Source: an uncultured Candidatus Nitrosopumilus sp. (GTDB lineage: Archaea > Thermoproteota > Nitrososphaeria > Nitrososphaerales > Nitrosopumilaceae). Taken from it: a stretch of 64,000 nucleotides of DNA. Position 1 is the first letter of the stretch. Each line of letters opens with the position of its first letter. The stretch covers positions 1-64,000 of the forward strand of contig CAJQSS010000020.1 of the NCBI GenBank assembly GCA_905616385.1. Reading direction: 5' to 3'. Below the pieces are notes generated by a model, which saw nothing but the letters and a program-made list of their open reading frames with translations, was not told where the DNA came from and ran no database searches. This document shows, in pieces, positions 54,161-62,764 of the stretch. Both the position numbers and the translations under genes were made by a program.

Positions 54161-54189
54161 CTTGTCTTTTTCAGACAAGATTTTTTTTT
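54161..54189 (+). terminator. Hairpin plus T-run terminator
   Basis: CTTGTCT (54161-54167) pairs with AGACAAG (54173-54179) around a 5-base loop, followed by nine T at 54181-54189. It ends the transcript carrying the 29-residue ORF. Archaea mostly need only the T-run; such a clear hairpin is unusual in this window. Confidence 0.7.
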
Positions 54190-54562
54190 AAAATTTAATT
54201 TTAGAAGAATATTTGTTTTGTAAGGAATCATAGAGATCTTTTCTTACATGAACCAAATTTTTTGATTCATCATACATTTTTGTAAAAAATGCAGCCATAA
54301 TACGCTCATCATTTTCATCAAAAAATCTCACACTAAAACTAATTTTATCAGGTCGTTGTTCTTGAATAAATTCTGCAGATTTAATCATCTCAGAATTGAT
54401 GTGCATGTGTGCAGGACCATCATTATCTCCAATTGTAATCCATTTTTCTTTTTGTCGTATAGTAAGATGATTGCTACGAATTTCGCACGTTGCACCAATA
54501 TTTTTTGTAATCAATAAGACATCATCAACTTTGATTATATCAGATAATAGTTCAAAAAGCAA
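54188..54562 (-). CDS. Soluble protein of unknown function
   Basis: A 124-residue alpha/beta protein. A central segment, EKWITIGDNDGPAHMHINSEM, followed by KISFSVRFFDENDERIMAAFF faintly recalls heme-utilisation ChuX/HemS-like proteins, but the key residues are not clear enough for assignment. The C-terminus is helical and basic. It converges on the terminator at 54161-54189. Confidence 0.55.
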   Translation of the reverse strand: MLFELLSDIIKVDDVLLITKNIGATCEIRSNHLTIRQKEKWITIGDNDGPAHMHINSEMIKSAEFIQEQRPDKISFSVRFFDENDERIMAAFFTKMYDESKNLVHVRKDLYDSLQNKYSSKIKF

Positions 54563-54586
54563 TAATTATTTAAGAAAAGTGAATTA

Positions 54587-54862
54587 TTATAATTTTTTCA
54601 TATCAATTTGAACAAAATCATCAATATCACCATGAACACAATCTGTTCCTACTGATTTTACGGTAGTAAAACTAATTTTACCCCTATGAATTTTTCCTTC
54701 TTTTTGTAAAATTCCAAGTTTACCAGATACGACGGATTTATGTTTCTGACAAGTTAATCCAAACATGTACTCATCCTTACCATCAATAATAGATACAATA
54801 AATTCAGGAGGATTAACACATTGTTTTCCTTCTTCACTCACTGAGCATTTATCTGGCATCAT
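54587..54862 (-). CDS. Small Cys/His-containing protein, possible zinc binding
   Basis: A 91-residue protein with C6, C15, and TCQKHKS (C38, H41), a set that could bind one zinc ion, then a beta-rich basic part (GKIHRGKISFTTVKSVGTDC). No family recognised. It lies 24 bases upstream of the gene at 54188-54562 on the same strand, so the two may be co-transcribed. Confidence 0.55.
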   Translation of the reverse strand: MMPDKCSVSEEGKQCVNPPEFIVSIIDGKDEYMFGLTCQKHKSVVSGKLGILQKEGKIHRGKISFTTVKSVGTDCVHGDIDDFVQIDMKKL

Positions 54863-54944
54863 AATAAAATTAAAAATTATATCAAATATTAATCTTAAGT
54901 GTTATAGATTTAATTTAATATCAGATAGCACAGACTAAAACTAA

Positions 54945-56255
54945 TTGAAAGATAATTTTGATTTAATAATAATTGGAGGAGGTATTTTAGGAACTTCACT
55001 TGCATATTTTTTATCATTCCTAAATAAATCAAAAAAAATTGCAGTCATCGAACAAGAACATAATGTTGCACATCATACTAGCGGTAGAAATACCGGAAAA
55101 GTTCATGCACCATACCTATACAATCCTGAAAAGAAAAAACTATTTGCAAATGCTGCATTTCATGGTTATGAAATGTGGAAAGAATATTCTAAATTACAAA
55201 ATTTACCATTCAAAGAAGATGGGGTAATAGAAGTTGCACTAGATGAAAAAGGAATTAAAGTTCTTGAAAAATATCTAAAATGGGGGAAACAAAATGGACT
55301 TGAAAAAAAGGATATTGAACTAATAGATAAAGCAGAACTTAAGAAAATTGAGCCAGAAATAAAATGTGAGGCAGCTCTTTATGTACATAGAGATGGTTCA
55401 ACAGACTATTCCATACTAACAAATTCAATCATGAAAGATAGTAAAAAAAATGGAATTGATTTTCTTTTTGATAAAAAAGTAACTCGAATAAAAAAAATCA
55501 ATGATAAATGGGAAATAACAATTAATGAGAATCATAAAATTTTTACAGATTTTTTGATTAATGCCGCAGGAGGTAAGGCAATTGATATTGCACATAATAT
55601 CGAAGTTGCAAAAAACCTTACAGACGTACATTTTAGAGGAGAATATTGGAAAACTCCAAAAAAATATCACAGTTTAACTAAAACCAGCGTCTATTCGGTT
55701 CCAGAATTCCCAGATTATCCATTTTTAGATCCTCATTGGATAATTCGAGTTGATGGAAGTTGTGAAATTGGACCAAATGCAGTTCCAGTCTTTAGTCCAT
55801 ATGGATATGATACTGCAGAAAATATCAAAGAGTTCATACCAAAAGTATTTGAAATGCTTGGTTCAGGTGCAAGAAAAGCAATATTTGACAAACAATTTCA
55901 AGAACTAGCTTTTAGTGAAATACAATCATCAATGTCAAAATCAGTAATGATTGAAAGAGTAAAGAAATTCTTACCAAAAATTAATCCAAAAGAAATTACA
56001 GAAAAAGGAACTGCAGGAATTAGATCATCAGTAATTAATGAAAATGGAAAGTTTGTTCCAGATGTAATTTTACTTGAGGAAGAGACATCATTTCATATTT
56101 TAAATTATAATTCACCAGGAGCAACAGGAGCATTACCGTTTTCAGCATATGTAATAAATCAACTACACAAAAAGAGTCTATTTGAAAGTGAAGATATAGA
56201 GGCACAATGTGGACCTTGGAAATTTAACAATATTATTGAAAAATTAGAAAAATAA
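54945..56255 (+). CDS. lhgO: L-2-hydroxyglutarate oxidase (LhgO-like FAD enzyme)
   Basis: A 436-residue FAD-dependent oxidoreductase of the DAO family. FAD binding is by LIIIGGGILGTSLAYFLS and the IAVIEQE strand; next comes HHTSGRNTGKVHAPYLYNP, typical for LhgO, and the C-terminal LNYNSPGATGALPFSAYV. The enzyme oxidises L-2-hydroxyglutarate to 2-oxoglutarate and removes a metabolic by-product. It starts with TTG, about 30 bases after TAATTTAATA. It ends six bases before the 3' end of tRNA-Ser on the other strand. Confidence 0.88.
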   Translation: MKDNFDLIIIGGGILGTSLAYFLSFLNKSKKIAVIEQEHNVAHHTSGRNTGKVHAPYLYNPEKKKLFANAAFHGYEMWKEYSKLQNLPFKEDGVIEVALDEKGIKVLEKYLKWGKQNGLEKKDIELIDKAELKKIEPEIKCEAALYVHRDGSTDYSILTNSIMKDSKKNGIDFLFDKKVTRIKKINDKWEITINENHKIFTDFLINAAGGKAIDIAHNIEVAKNLTDVHFRGEYWKTPKKYHSLTKTSVYSVPEFPDYPFLDPHWIIRVDGSCEIGPNAVPVFSPYGYDTAENIKEFIPKVFEMLGSGARKAIFDKQFQELAFSEIQSSMSKSVMIERVKKFLPKINPKEITEKGTAGIRSSVINENGKFVPDVILLEEETSFHILNYNSPGATGALPFSAYVINQLHKKSLFESEDIEAQCGPWKFNNIIEKLEK

Positions 56256-56261
56256 AAATGG

Positions 56262-56360
56262 CGCCGAGAGGGAGATTTGAACTCCCGTTCCCTTGCGAGA
56301 ACGCGCTTTATGGTTAAACAATTTCCAGGCGCGCGCCCTACCAGGCTAGGCGACCTCGGC
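56262..56360 (-). tRNA. tRNA-Ser (anticodon GGA) with 15-nt intron
   Basis: A type II tRNA on the minus strand: acceptor GCCGAGG pairs with TCTCGGC, D stem GCCT/GGGC, T arm GGGAGTTCAAATCTCCC, and a long variable arm GTTCTC-GCAA-GGGAAC as expected for Ser. The anticodon stem CGCGC/GCGCG encloses 22 bases; removing 15 (56308-56322) after position 37 restores a seven-base loop with anticodon GGA (56324-56326). The discriminator is G and encoded CCA follows (56259-56261). EndA in this window could splice it. Confidence 0.92.
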
Positions 56361-56427
56361 AGAAGTCTTGCGACAATTCTATTTCATAAAATGTGATTAT
56401 AAATTATGTTATTACTAGATAAAAAAA

Positions 56428-56934
56428 TTACTTCCAAATTGTTACAGTAGTTGATTTTTCTACATTATTTCCATCTACATCCATACCTTTAACAGATATT
56501 TTGTAAACACCATCCAACGCAATAGCACGATCATTTTTAATTTGATCCCATGAAAAAATAATTTCATCTCCAGGATTAAGAGTGGAAATTACTTGAGTAG
56601 ATACAGGGGAATATATCAAGATTCCAGATAATCCAGTAATTTTCAAACCATATGATGAATCTGAAAAAGTTAATGCATTAGTTCCAGAATTTATAATTTT
56701 AATTTGTATTAATTCATCTTGTTTAAAATCAAATTTTTCAGTAACTATAGAAATAGAAGATCCTTCAACAAAAACTAATTGAGTTGTAGTTTTAAAATCA
56801 ATAAAATAAACACCAAGTGCAAATCCAGCAACTATTCCAACACCAATAAAAATAACGAGACTTTTTGCTAACACTTCTTTGAAAATAAATTTAGGATGTT
56901 TTAATCCTTCGGAGTAGTGGGTTTTGTTCGCCAT
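56428..56934 (-). CDS. Membrane-anchored extracellular protein of unknown function
   Basis: A 168-residue protein with one N-terminal helix (SLVIFIGVGIVAGFALGVYF, residues ~26-45) and a beta-rich extracellular domain (TQLVFVEGSSISIVTEKF onward) resembling an Ig- or CARDB-like sandwich, ending in VEKSTTVTIWK. No catalytic motif is visible. Its start overlaps the end of cbf5 by 34 bases, so it is likely expressed with the operon. Confidence 0.6.
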   Translation of the reverse strand: MANKTHYSEGLKHPKFIFKEVLAKSLVIFIGVGIVAGFALGVYFIDFKTTTQLVFVEGSSISIVTEKFDFKQDELIQIKIINSGTNALTFSDSSYGLKITGLSGILIYSPVSTQVISTLNPGDEIIFSWDQIKNDRAIALDGVYKISVKGMDVDGNNVEKSTTVTIWK

Positions 56935-57902
56935 TTTTTTGGATATGTATTTGGGGCCATAATTATTCTTTTTGTGACAAATGCATATCCTTTGGTAGCA
57001 TCACGAATCTCTTCTTCATCCATTGTGGATTCAGCTAATGCAACAGCTTCACCTTTTTGTGTATAAATTCCAACAATATCACCTACTTTCAAATGTGAAG
57101 ATATTTGTAAAACTCCAGGAATTGCAAGTTGAGCTCCATGACACATTGCATCAACTGCAGAATCACGGATTACTACAGATTTTAATTCACTTAGAGCAAA
57201 TTCAACGGGTTTTATCATTTGCATTAATTTGGTATCATCTTTTTTTTCTTCCCAAACAGCAAATGCATCAGCCAATTCATGCAAAGTAACTAAACCATCT
57301 TTCTCATGAAATTGGTCAACTCTACTTCGTCTTAATTCAACCATTGTTGCTCCAGGACCTAAAACTTCACCAATGTCATAGTATAATTTTCGAATATAGG
57401 TTCCAGCTTCACATAAGATTCTAGTTAAGAGTAATCTTTCTTTTTGTTCAATTACTTCTAATTCATAGATAGTTCTAGTTCGAGTTTGTCTAACAACAGC
57501 AGAACGTTGAGGGGGTTTTTGAAAAAGTTCACCAGTAAACATTTGGATTATTTCAGATAATTTTTCCTTAGATGGTAATGAATGCAGTCTACCTAATGCA
57601 TGATATTCTTTAGGACCATATAGTAGAACTCCTAGGGCTTTTGTTGCTTCACCTAATCCTAATGGTAAAACCCCTGAAACTTGAGGATCCAAAGTTCCAC
57701 TATGACCAATCTTTTCAAGTTTCAAAATTCGTTTTGTCCATGCTACAGTTTCATGGCTTGTAGGTCCTGGAGGTTTATCTAAAAGAATAAGTCCATTGTT
57801 CAATAATTGTTCAATAGTTCGTTTATCATAGTATGTTCCATAAGCATCATCAGTAATATCCTGATCAATTTCAATTAGGTTCTCAAGTTGTTTGAGAGTC
57901 AT
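56901..57902 (-). CDS. cbf5: tRNA/rRNA pseudouridine synthase Cbf5 (TruB family)
   Basis: A 333-residue catalytic subunit of archaeal H/ACA RNPs. The catalytic aspartate is in GHSGTLDPQVSGVLPLGLGEATK-type motif (Asp after T-L; read as GTLDP), preceded by LDKPPGPTSHETVAWTK. The C-terminal ~80 residues form a PUA domain (SVVIRDSAVDAMCHGAQLA). It modifies rRNA with guide RNAs and tRNA position 55. It overlaps cmk by four bases. Confidence 0.94.
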   Translation of the reverse strand: MTLKQLENLIEIDQDITDDAYGTYYDKRTIEQLLNNGLILLDKPPGPTSHETVAWTKRILKLEKIGHSGTLDPQVSGVLPLGLGEATKALGVLLYGPKEYHALGRLHSLPSKEKLSEIIQMFTGELFQKPPQRSAVVRQTRTRTIYELEVIEQKERLLLTRILCEAGTYIRKLYYDIGEVLGPGATMVELRRSRVDQFHEKDGLVTLHELADAFAVWEEKKDDTKLMQMIKPVEFALSELKSVVIRDSAVDAMCHGAQLAIPGVLQISSHLKVGDIVGIYTQKGEAVALAESTMDEEEIRDATKGYAFVTKRIIMAPNTYPKKWRTKPTTPKD

Positions 57903-58459
57903 AGTAGTTTTCTCACAGTTTCTGTTGTAACATCAATTACTTGATTTGCAGTTAAATTATCAGTATTAATGATTACATCAAATACGTCCTTATCTTCACC
58001 AAAACTAAAACCATATAGTTTTTTGTATAATGCTTTATTTTTATCAAAACGAGCTTTTGTTATCTCATATGCATTTTCTGAACTCATATTATCTCGAGAT
58101 TGCATTCTCTTTGTACTACTTTCATGAGAACCTTCTAGCCATATTTTCACACCATTTTCAATTAACCAAGGTAATGTATAACTAGTAATCACCATGCCAC
58201 CTTGATTAAACAAGTCAGTTAATTTTTTATCTAAATTTTTATCAAATTCAGAATTTTGTTCACGCTGATTTAAAAATGTCATTCCTTCAGGAGTATCCCA
58301 CCAATCATCACCATCAGAATTAAATCCCTGTTCTTTGGCCATCTCTTTTAAAACATCTCCACCACTGAGATATTGAAAATTAAATTCTTTAGCTAATCCT
58401 TTAGCAACAGTTGTTTTTCCGACTGCAGGAGGGCCAGATATGACAATAGATTTTGTCAA
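57899..58459 (-). CDS. cmk: Cytidylate kinase, archaeal type
   Basis: A 186-residue nucleoside monophosphate kinase with the P-loop SGPPAVGKTTVAKGLA at the N-terminus, FQYLSGGDVLKEMAKEQG (base site) and the LID region RMQSRDNMS. It makes CDP from CMP. Its ATG overlaps the EMC3-like gene stop by four bases and its stop overlaps cbf5; secY-adk-emc3-cmk-cbf5 is the usual archaeal order. Confidence 0.9.
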   Translation of the reverse strand: MTKSIVISGPPAVGKTTVAKGLAKEFNFQYLSGGDVLKEMAKEQGFNSDGDDWWDTPEGMTFLNQREQNSEFDKNLDKKLTDLFNQGGMVITSYTLPWLIENGVKIWLEGSHESSTKRMQSRDNMSSENAYEITKARFDKNKALYKKLYGFSFGEDKDVFDVIINTDNLTANQVIDVTTETVRKLL

Positions 58460-59088
58460 CCTAGATCCATTGTGGTTCTAGTAAGTCTCATAATGATTCC
58501 ACTAAATGCAATAGAAGAAAGGAAGTACCAAGCCCAAAGCATTATATGATTTTCTTTACCATAGCATATGTTTGTTGTATCTAAAGCTTGTTCTGCAGTA
58601 CAAGTTAGTTGGAACATATCTCCAGGAATCACATTAAGTGGTATTGGAGAAATAGCTACAGTGTAAGAGAATAGTACTGGTAAAACAAGATAGAAGATTA
58701 GAATTAAAGGTACAAAGGTAATCATCATTGGTCGCATATTCATTTGCATCATCTCCATAGACATTTTGTTCATGTACGAAGATTTTTTTCCTAGTTCTGC
58801 AGATTTTGCTTGATCTTTAGATCTCATTGCAGCCATTCTTGCTTTTTGCCATGCTTTAGTTTCTTTCATGATTCTTTTTAGTTTAGTTTGATCAACCATT
58901 TTTCTTCTAACTCCGGAATTGAAAACATTAAGCAAAATACCAAATCCAGTTACAGCAAACATAGTAAGAATCAAACCCTTAACCATAGGGTCATCACTGC
59001 CAAGTGCCATTCTACCTTCACCACCTAGAAAATCAGGTAGTTGGAGAAGTGCTGAGTCGATAAAGAGTAGAATAAAGTTGAAATCCAT
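58456..59088 (-). CDS. EMC3/TMCO1-family (DUF106) membrane protein insertase
   Basis: A 210-residue membrane protein with three helices: one at residues ~33-55 (LILTMFAVTGFGILLNVF), a pair in the C-terminal half (MMITFVPLILIFYLVLPVLF and the last helix LWAWYFLSSIAFSGIIMRL), and the charged coiled-coil between (KRIMKETKAWQKARMAAMRS). This is the archaeal Oxa1/YidC-like insertase. It lies directly behind adk and secY, which fits work with the Sec channel. Confidence 0.88.
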   Translation of the reverse strand: MDFNFILLFIDSALLQLPDFLGGEGRMALGSDDPMVKGLILTMFAVTGFGILLNVFNSGVRRKMVDQTKLKRIMKETKAWQKARMAAMRSKDQAKSAELGKKSSYMNKMSMEMMQMNMRPMMITFVPLILIFYLVLPVLFSYTVAISPIPLNVIPGDMFQLTCTAEQALDTTNICYGKENHIMLWAWYFLSSIAFSGIIMRLTRTTMDLG

Positions 59089-59091
59089 TTT

Positions 59092-59670
59092 TTACAGTCC
59101 TATTGCCTTGATTATTTTATCTGCTGCCTCATCAATCTTTCCCTCACTATTAAAAACATGTCTGACTGGGGAGCCTGTAATTACAGCACATGCAGAAATC
59201 ATACCAGTTTGATAATCAAGCTCCTTCTTAATATTAGCTAGTGTTATTTTATCTCTATTTCGAGTGTCATCTTTCATTCGTCGATTATAGATTTCTTCAG
59301 GTTTTGCTGATACTGAAACAAAATTGCTAGGTTTGATAATTTTCAAAACATGTTCAGGTAGTCCAGGGTAGTATCCTTCTGGAGAGTTGATAAATGCATG
59401 AGTGTCTATAATTACAATTTCTTCATCATGAGTAGCAATTGTTTCTGCAGCAAGTTTTTGAAGACGTTGTTGCTCAGATATAGATAATTTTCTTAAATCA
59501 TCTCTATCTTTTAATCCATTTTTTGTAGCAACATCAAACATTAAACTTCCATAATTAATTACAATTACATTTTTTTTATGATTCTTTAAGATTTCAACCA
59601 TTGTTGTTAACAAGGTACTTTTCCCAACACCTGGGATCCCAACCATGAGAATTTTCTTATTTTCTTCCAA
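59092..59670 (-). CDS. adkA: Adenylate kinase, archaeal type
   Basis: A 192-residue kinase with the archaeal P-loop KKILMVGIPGVGKSTLL and the following VIVINYGSLMF. It converts ATP plus AMP to two ADP. Further marks are TIATHDEEIVIIDTHAFINSPEGYYPGLP and RNRDKITLANIKKELDYQ. I chose the TTG at 59670 (product MEENKKILMVG) because it gives the standard length; the frame also reaches an ATG at 59697, deeper inside secY. Confidence 0.9.
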   Translation of the reverse strand: MEENKKILMVGIPGVGKSTLLTTMVEILKNHKKNVIVINYGSLMFDVATKNGLKDRDDLRKLSISEQQRLQKLAAETIATHDEEIVIIDTHAFINSPEGYYPGLPEHVLKIIKPSNFVSVSAKPEEIYNRRMKDDTRNRDKITLANIKKELDYQTGMISACAVITGSPVRHVFNSEGKIDEAADKIIKAIGL

Positions 59671-61087
59671 GTAATTTACCCAACCGCGGCATAACAACTT
59701 CTACTTGTTCTCTAACTAATTGTGTGTAATAATTAATCATAATATCTACCATAAGTAAGATTCCAATTCCAGATCCAAATACACCAAGAACATCAGATAC
59801 TCCTGCTAAGAGACCCAAAATACATGAGCCAATAATTGTAACAGATGGAATGTACTTGTTTAGTAATGCTTCAACTGGTTTGTTTGATCTTCTAAATCCA
59901 GGAATTTGTACATCTGCATCAAGTAAGTTTTGAGCTGCACTCTTTGGCGATAAACCACCAAGTTCAACCCATAGTTTACCAAATACAACTACAATTCCAA
60001 TCATAAACAAAACATATCCTACTCCCCGCATTGGATCTAATGCTGCAACATCTAAACCACGAGGCGGTGTTACATAGTAAATAAGCCCACCAACAGGGGT
60101 AGAAGGACTAGTAGGATCAAATTGCGCTATAAAATTCACAAAGAAATTATTGTTACGCGGGTTAAAGTTTGACCAAATCATTTGGAATACAAACACAGCG
60201 TTTGCAGTTAATGCAGATGCTAAAATTACTGGAATGTTAGAAACATACATCATTTTGATAGGATATACAGCCTGAAATCCTCTATATTTTGTAGAAACGA
60301 TTGGGATTTCAATTTTCATACCTTGAGTAAATACAAGTATCAAAATTATCCCAGCAGTAAGACAAAGTCCAAAAATACTCGGCAGTTGATTTGAACGGAA
60401 TAATACATTTCCAAGATCACCACTACCAATAAGAGATTCTATAGTATATGGAATTATACCAATCATTCCACCATCACCCGCAGGTAATGGACTAAACAGA
60501 CTCCAAAGAATTTGTTGAGCAACACCTGCCATAATGAATAAACTAATTCCACTACCAAGTCCCCAGCCTTTTTGGATTAATTCATCTAAGAACATAATCA
60601 TGATCGACGCTACCATCAGCTGCCCTATAATCACATACAGAACAAACGGTTCAGATGGGCCACCATAAACTGCTACAGCATAGACAATAGATTCAGCTAC
60701 AATTACAATGTAAGTTACCATTTTTGTTGCAGTTTGAAAAATACCTCTTTCTTCTGGTTTCTTGAAATCAAATTTCAAAATATCAGAACCCCTCAACAAT
60801 TGCATCAAAAGTCCAGCTGTTACAATAGGCCCAATTCCTAATTCAATTAAAGTACCTTGTTGGGATGCAAAAATAACTCTAGCAAATGCTAGGAAATCAA
60901 ATTCAGGGGCTGTTGCTCCAAATAATGGAGTTTGTCCCATTACCATGTAGATAAGTAAACATACTCCACACCAAAGTAATCTAACTTGTAGAGGGATTTT
61001 CTTTTTTGGTTTTGGAACTTGGGGTAAGTATGGTTCTGCTTTGAAAACCATTTTTCTAATCATAGAAGTTAAAGTACCTTCAGCCAT
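59657..61087 (-). CDS. secY: Protein translocase subunit SecY
   Basis: A 476-residue channel with about ten transmembrane helices, including a plug-helix region near residues 50-80 and the cytoplasmic loop KPEERGIFQTATK. Further matches are the LGSGISLFIMAGVAQ helix, the basic loop MKIEIPIVSTKYRGFQAVYPIK and VQIPGFRRSNKPVEALLNKYIPS before the last two helices. It lies in the spc-type ribosomal cluster, 10 bases after L15. Confidence 0.95.
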   Translation of the reverse strand: MAEGTLTSMIRKMVFKAEPYLPQVPKPKKKIPLQVRLLWCGVCLLIYMVMGQTPLFGATAPEFDFLAFARVIFASQQGTLIELGIGPIVTAGLLMQLLRGSDILKFDFKKPEERGIFQTATKMVTYIVIVAESIVYAVAVYGGPSEPFVLYVIIGQLMVASIMIMFLDELIQKGWGLGSGISLFIMAGVAQQILWSLFSPLPAGDGGMIGIIPYTIESLIGSGDLGNVLFRSNQLPSIFGLCLTAGIILILVFTQGMKIEIPIVSTKYRGFQAVYPIKMMYVSNIPVILASALTANAVFVFQMIWSNFNPRNNNFFVNFIAQFDPTSPSTPVGGLIYYVTPPRGLDVAALDPMRGVGYVLFMIGIVVVFGKLWVELGGLSPKSAAQNLLDADVQIPGFRRSNKPVEALLNKYIPSVTIIGSCILGLLAGVSDVLGVFGSGIGILLMVDIMINYYTQLVREQVEVVMPRLGKLLGRK

Positions 61088-61097
61088 TTTCAGTTAC

Positions 61098-61544
61098 CTA
61101 AGCCTCAGTGATTTTTTCTTCGGATATAGATTGAAAAATTTCACCGCCAACAGATTTTAATTTTTCTTCAGCAGATGCAGTAAATTGTTGAACTTTGACA
61201 GAGTATCCATTAGTAATTTTTCCACCACCGAGAAGTTTTTCGTATCCTGCACTTTTAAGATCGACAACTTTCTTTCCACCTTCTTCTTTACCAAATTTGG
61301 TGAACAAGTCATCTAAATCTCTAACACTAGCCCATTTTTTTATAATATTTTGATGAGGTACTGCAGGAGGTTCATGACCATAATGGTTTGGATCTTCTTT
61401 TATCATAGTACTTCTATGATGTTTCTTCATACCAGTAATTCCAAGACCACCTTTGTGACCACTTGCACGATGTTGACCTACTTGTCCCCATCCCATGTGC
61501 CTGCCACCTCTAAGTCTTCGAGTCTTTCGTAATCTAGTTGCCAT
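61098..61544 (-). CDS. rpl15: Large-subunit ribosomal protein L15
   Basis: A 148-residue archaeal-type L15 (uL15): TRLRKTRRLRGGRHMGWGQVGQH at the N-terminus, GHKGGLGITGMKKHHRSTMI next, and a C-terminal domain with AGYEKLLGGGKITNGYSVKV. The gene follows L30 by one base and precedes secY. Confidence 0.95.
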   Translation of the reverse strand: MATRLRKTRRLRGGRHMGWGQVGQHRASGHKGGLGITGMKKHHRSTMIKEDPNHYGHEPPAVPHQNIIKKWASVRDLDDLFTKFGKEEGGKKVVDLKSAGYEKLLGGGKITNGYSVKVQQFTASAEEKLKSVGGEIFQSISEEKITEA

Positions 61545-61545
61545 G

Positions 61546-62022
61546 TTAAATCATTCTCCTAACTATAGTATCAAGTTCTTTGTTAGCACCAAGAACACCT
61601 TTTTGACCATATAATTTCTTGGTGCTTCTTTTGAATCCATGTACTGGAGGTGCCAAAGCAAACCAAGGTTTTAGGGGAGATAATTTTGATAATGTAGCTT
61701 TTCCCTCAGCCAAAGCAGTTCCAAGTTCTGCAGCATTTGCAAATCCAAGTTCTTTTAGATCCTCATCAGTAATTTTTTGATATCCACCTTTTCGTGCTTT
61801 CTTTTCAATTAATTCTTGTGCTAATGATGCATCAATTTCAATCCAAGAAACATAGTGTTGTACTTTACGTAACATTCCCAAAGTATTATCCTTGATAGGT
61901 AAAATTGTTGCACGATATTTTTTATCTAATTTTAATAAAGTCATAGTAGTTGTTGCCCAATAGGGACAATCTGCTTGACCTTTAATTCTAACAACAAGAT
62001 ATGCATTTGCCATTTTTATCAT
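61546..62022 (-). CDS. rpl30: Large-subunit ribosomal protein L30
   Basis: A 158-residue archaeal L30 (uL30), longer than bacterial L30. NAYLVVRIKGQADCPYWATTT opens it; VQHYVSWIEIDASLAQELIEKK and LSPLKPWFALAPPVHGFKRS follow. ATG 62022 overlaps the S5 stop as ATGA; an ATG three codons later (62013) gives the usual MANAYLVV start. Confidence 0.94.
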   Translation of the reverse strand: MIKMANAYLVVRIKGQADCPYWATTTMTLLKLDKKYRATILPIKDNTLGMLRKVQHYVSWIEIDASLAQELIEKKARKGGYQKITDEDLKELGFANAAELGTALAEGKATLSKLSPLKPWFALAPPVHGFKRSTKKLYGQKGVLGANKELDTIVRRMI

Positions 62023-62762
62023 CCTTGACTGAATGTCTGTCTAAGACAATCCAGTACAGCTTTTGAAGTTGAGGTCATTGTAGGAGTAGAACCTTTTGCG
62101 GTAGTCCATGCATCCTTAAGACCTGCTAATTCTAATAATCGTTTAATTTTTCCACCTGCAACAAGACCTAATCCACGAGGTCCAGGAATAATTTCAATAG
62201 TTACACTTCCACCTTTTCCTCTTACTTTGAATGGAACAGAATGATGTTGATCACATCTACATTCCCAACTACCACATCCCATTTTGATTGGTTGGATATT
62301 CAGAAAAGCTTGACTAGTTGCTTTTTCAATAGCAATTCTCATTTGTTTAGATTTACCTTGACCAATTCCCAAATAACCATTTTCATTTCCTGCTGCAACA
62401 ATTGCTTTGAATCTAGTAGATTGACCATTAGAAGTCATTTTTTGAATAATACCTACATCAACAACTTCACTTTTTAAATCAGGTAACAATTTTTTAATAA
62501 TTCCAGATTCTTGAATTCTTAATCCAGATTCTAAAATTTCTTCAATAGAAGTAATTTCTCCAGAATCAACTTTTTTTCCTAGAATAGTTTTTGGTACCCA
62601 AACTTCTACTTCAGGTTCTCTTCGAGGTCTTCTAGGACGTGCATCAGCAGCTCCAGGTGGGCCACGTCCATATATTGGAGGGCCTCTACCTCTTCCTCCT
62701 TGACCAGGTTTAGATTGTCCAGGTTTAGATTGTCCAGGTTTAGATTGTGCAGTTTGACTCAT
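62019..62762 (-). CDS. rps5: Small-subunit ribosomal protein S5
   Basis: A 247-residue S5 (uS5). The core begins near residue 50 with EVWVPKTILGKKVDSGEITS, then the S5 double-stranded RNA-binding domain (SNGQSTRFKAIVAAGNENGY, GQGKSKQMRIAIEKA) and the C-terminal GPRGLGLVAGGKIKRLLEL. The first ~50 residues are an added tail: three SKPGQ pentapeptides and an RG/PP-rich segment. The tail is longer than in most archaeal S5. Confidence 0.94.
   Translation of the reverse strand: MSQTAQSKPGQSKPGQSKPGQGGRGRGPPIYGRGPPGAADARPRRPRREPEVEVWVPKTILGKKVDSGEITSIEEILESGLRIQESGIIKKLLPDLKSEVVDVGIIQKMTSNGQSTRFKAIVAAGNENGYLGIGQGKSKQMRIAIEKATSQAFLNIQPIKMGCGSWECRCDQHHSVPFKVRGKGGSVTIEIIPGPRGLGLVAGGKIKRLLELAGLKDAWTTAKGSTPTMTSTSKAVLDCLRQTFSQG
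62701..62746 (-). repeat. 15-bp tandem repeat in the S5 5' end
   Basis: Three 15-base units (AGATTGTCCAGGTTT type on the plus strand) repeat in tandem and encode three SKPGQ pentapeptides. The units are almost identical, including silent positions, so copy number may vary between strains. Confidence 0.85.
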
Positions 62763-62764
62763 GT

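Noticed and set aside
54188-54562. Heme-utilisation (ChuX/HemS-like) assignment
   Set aside because: Only a loose resemblance in one segment; heme-binding residues could not be placed.
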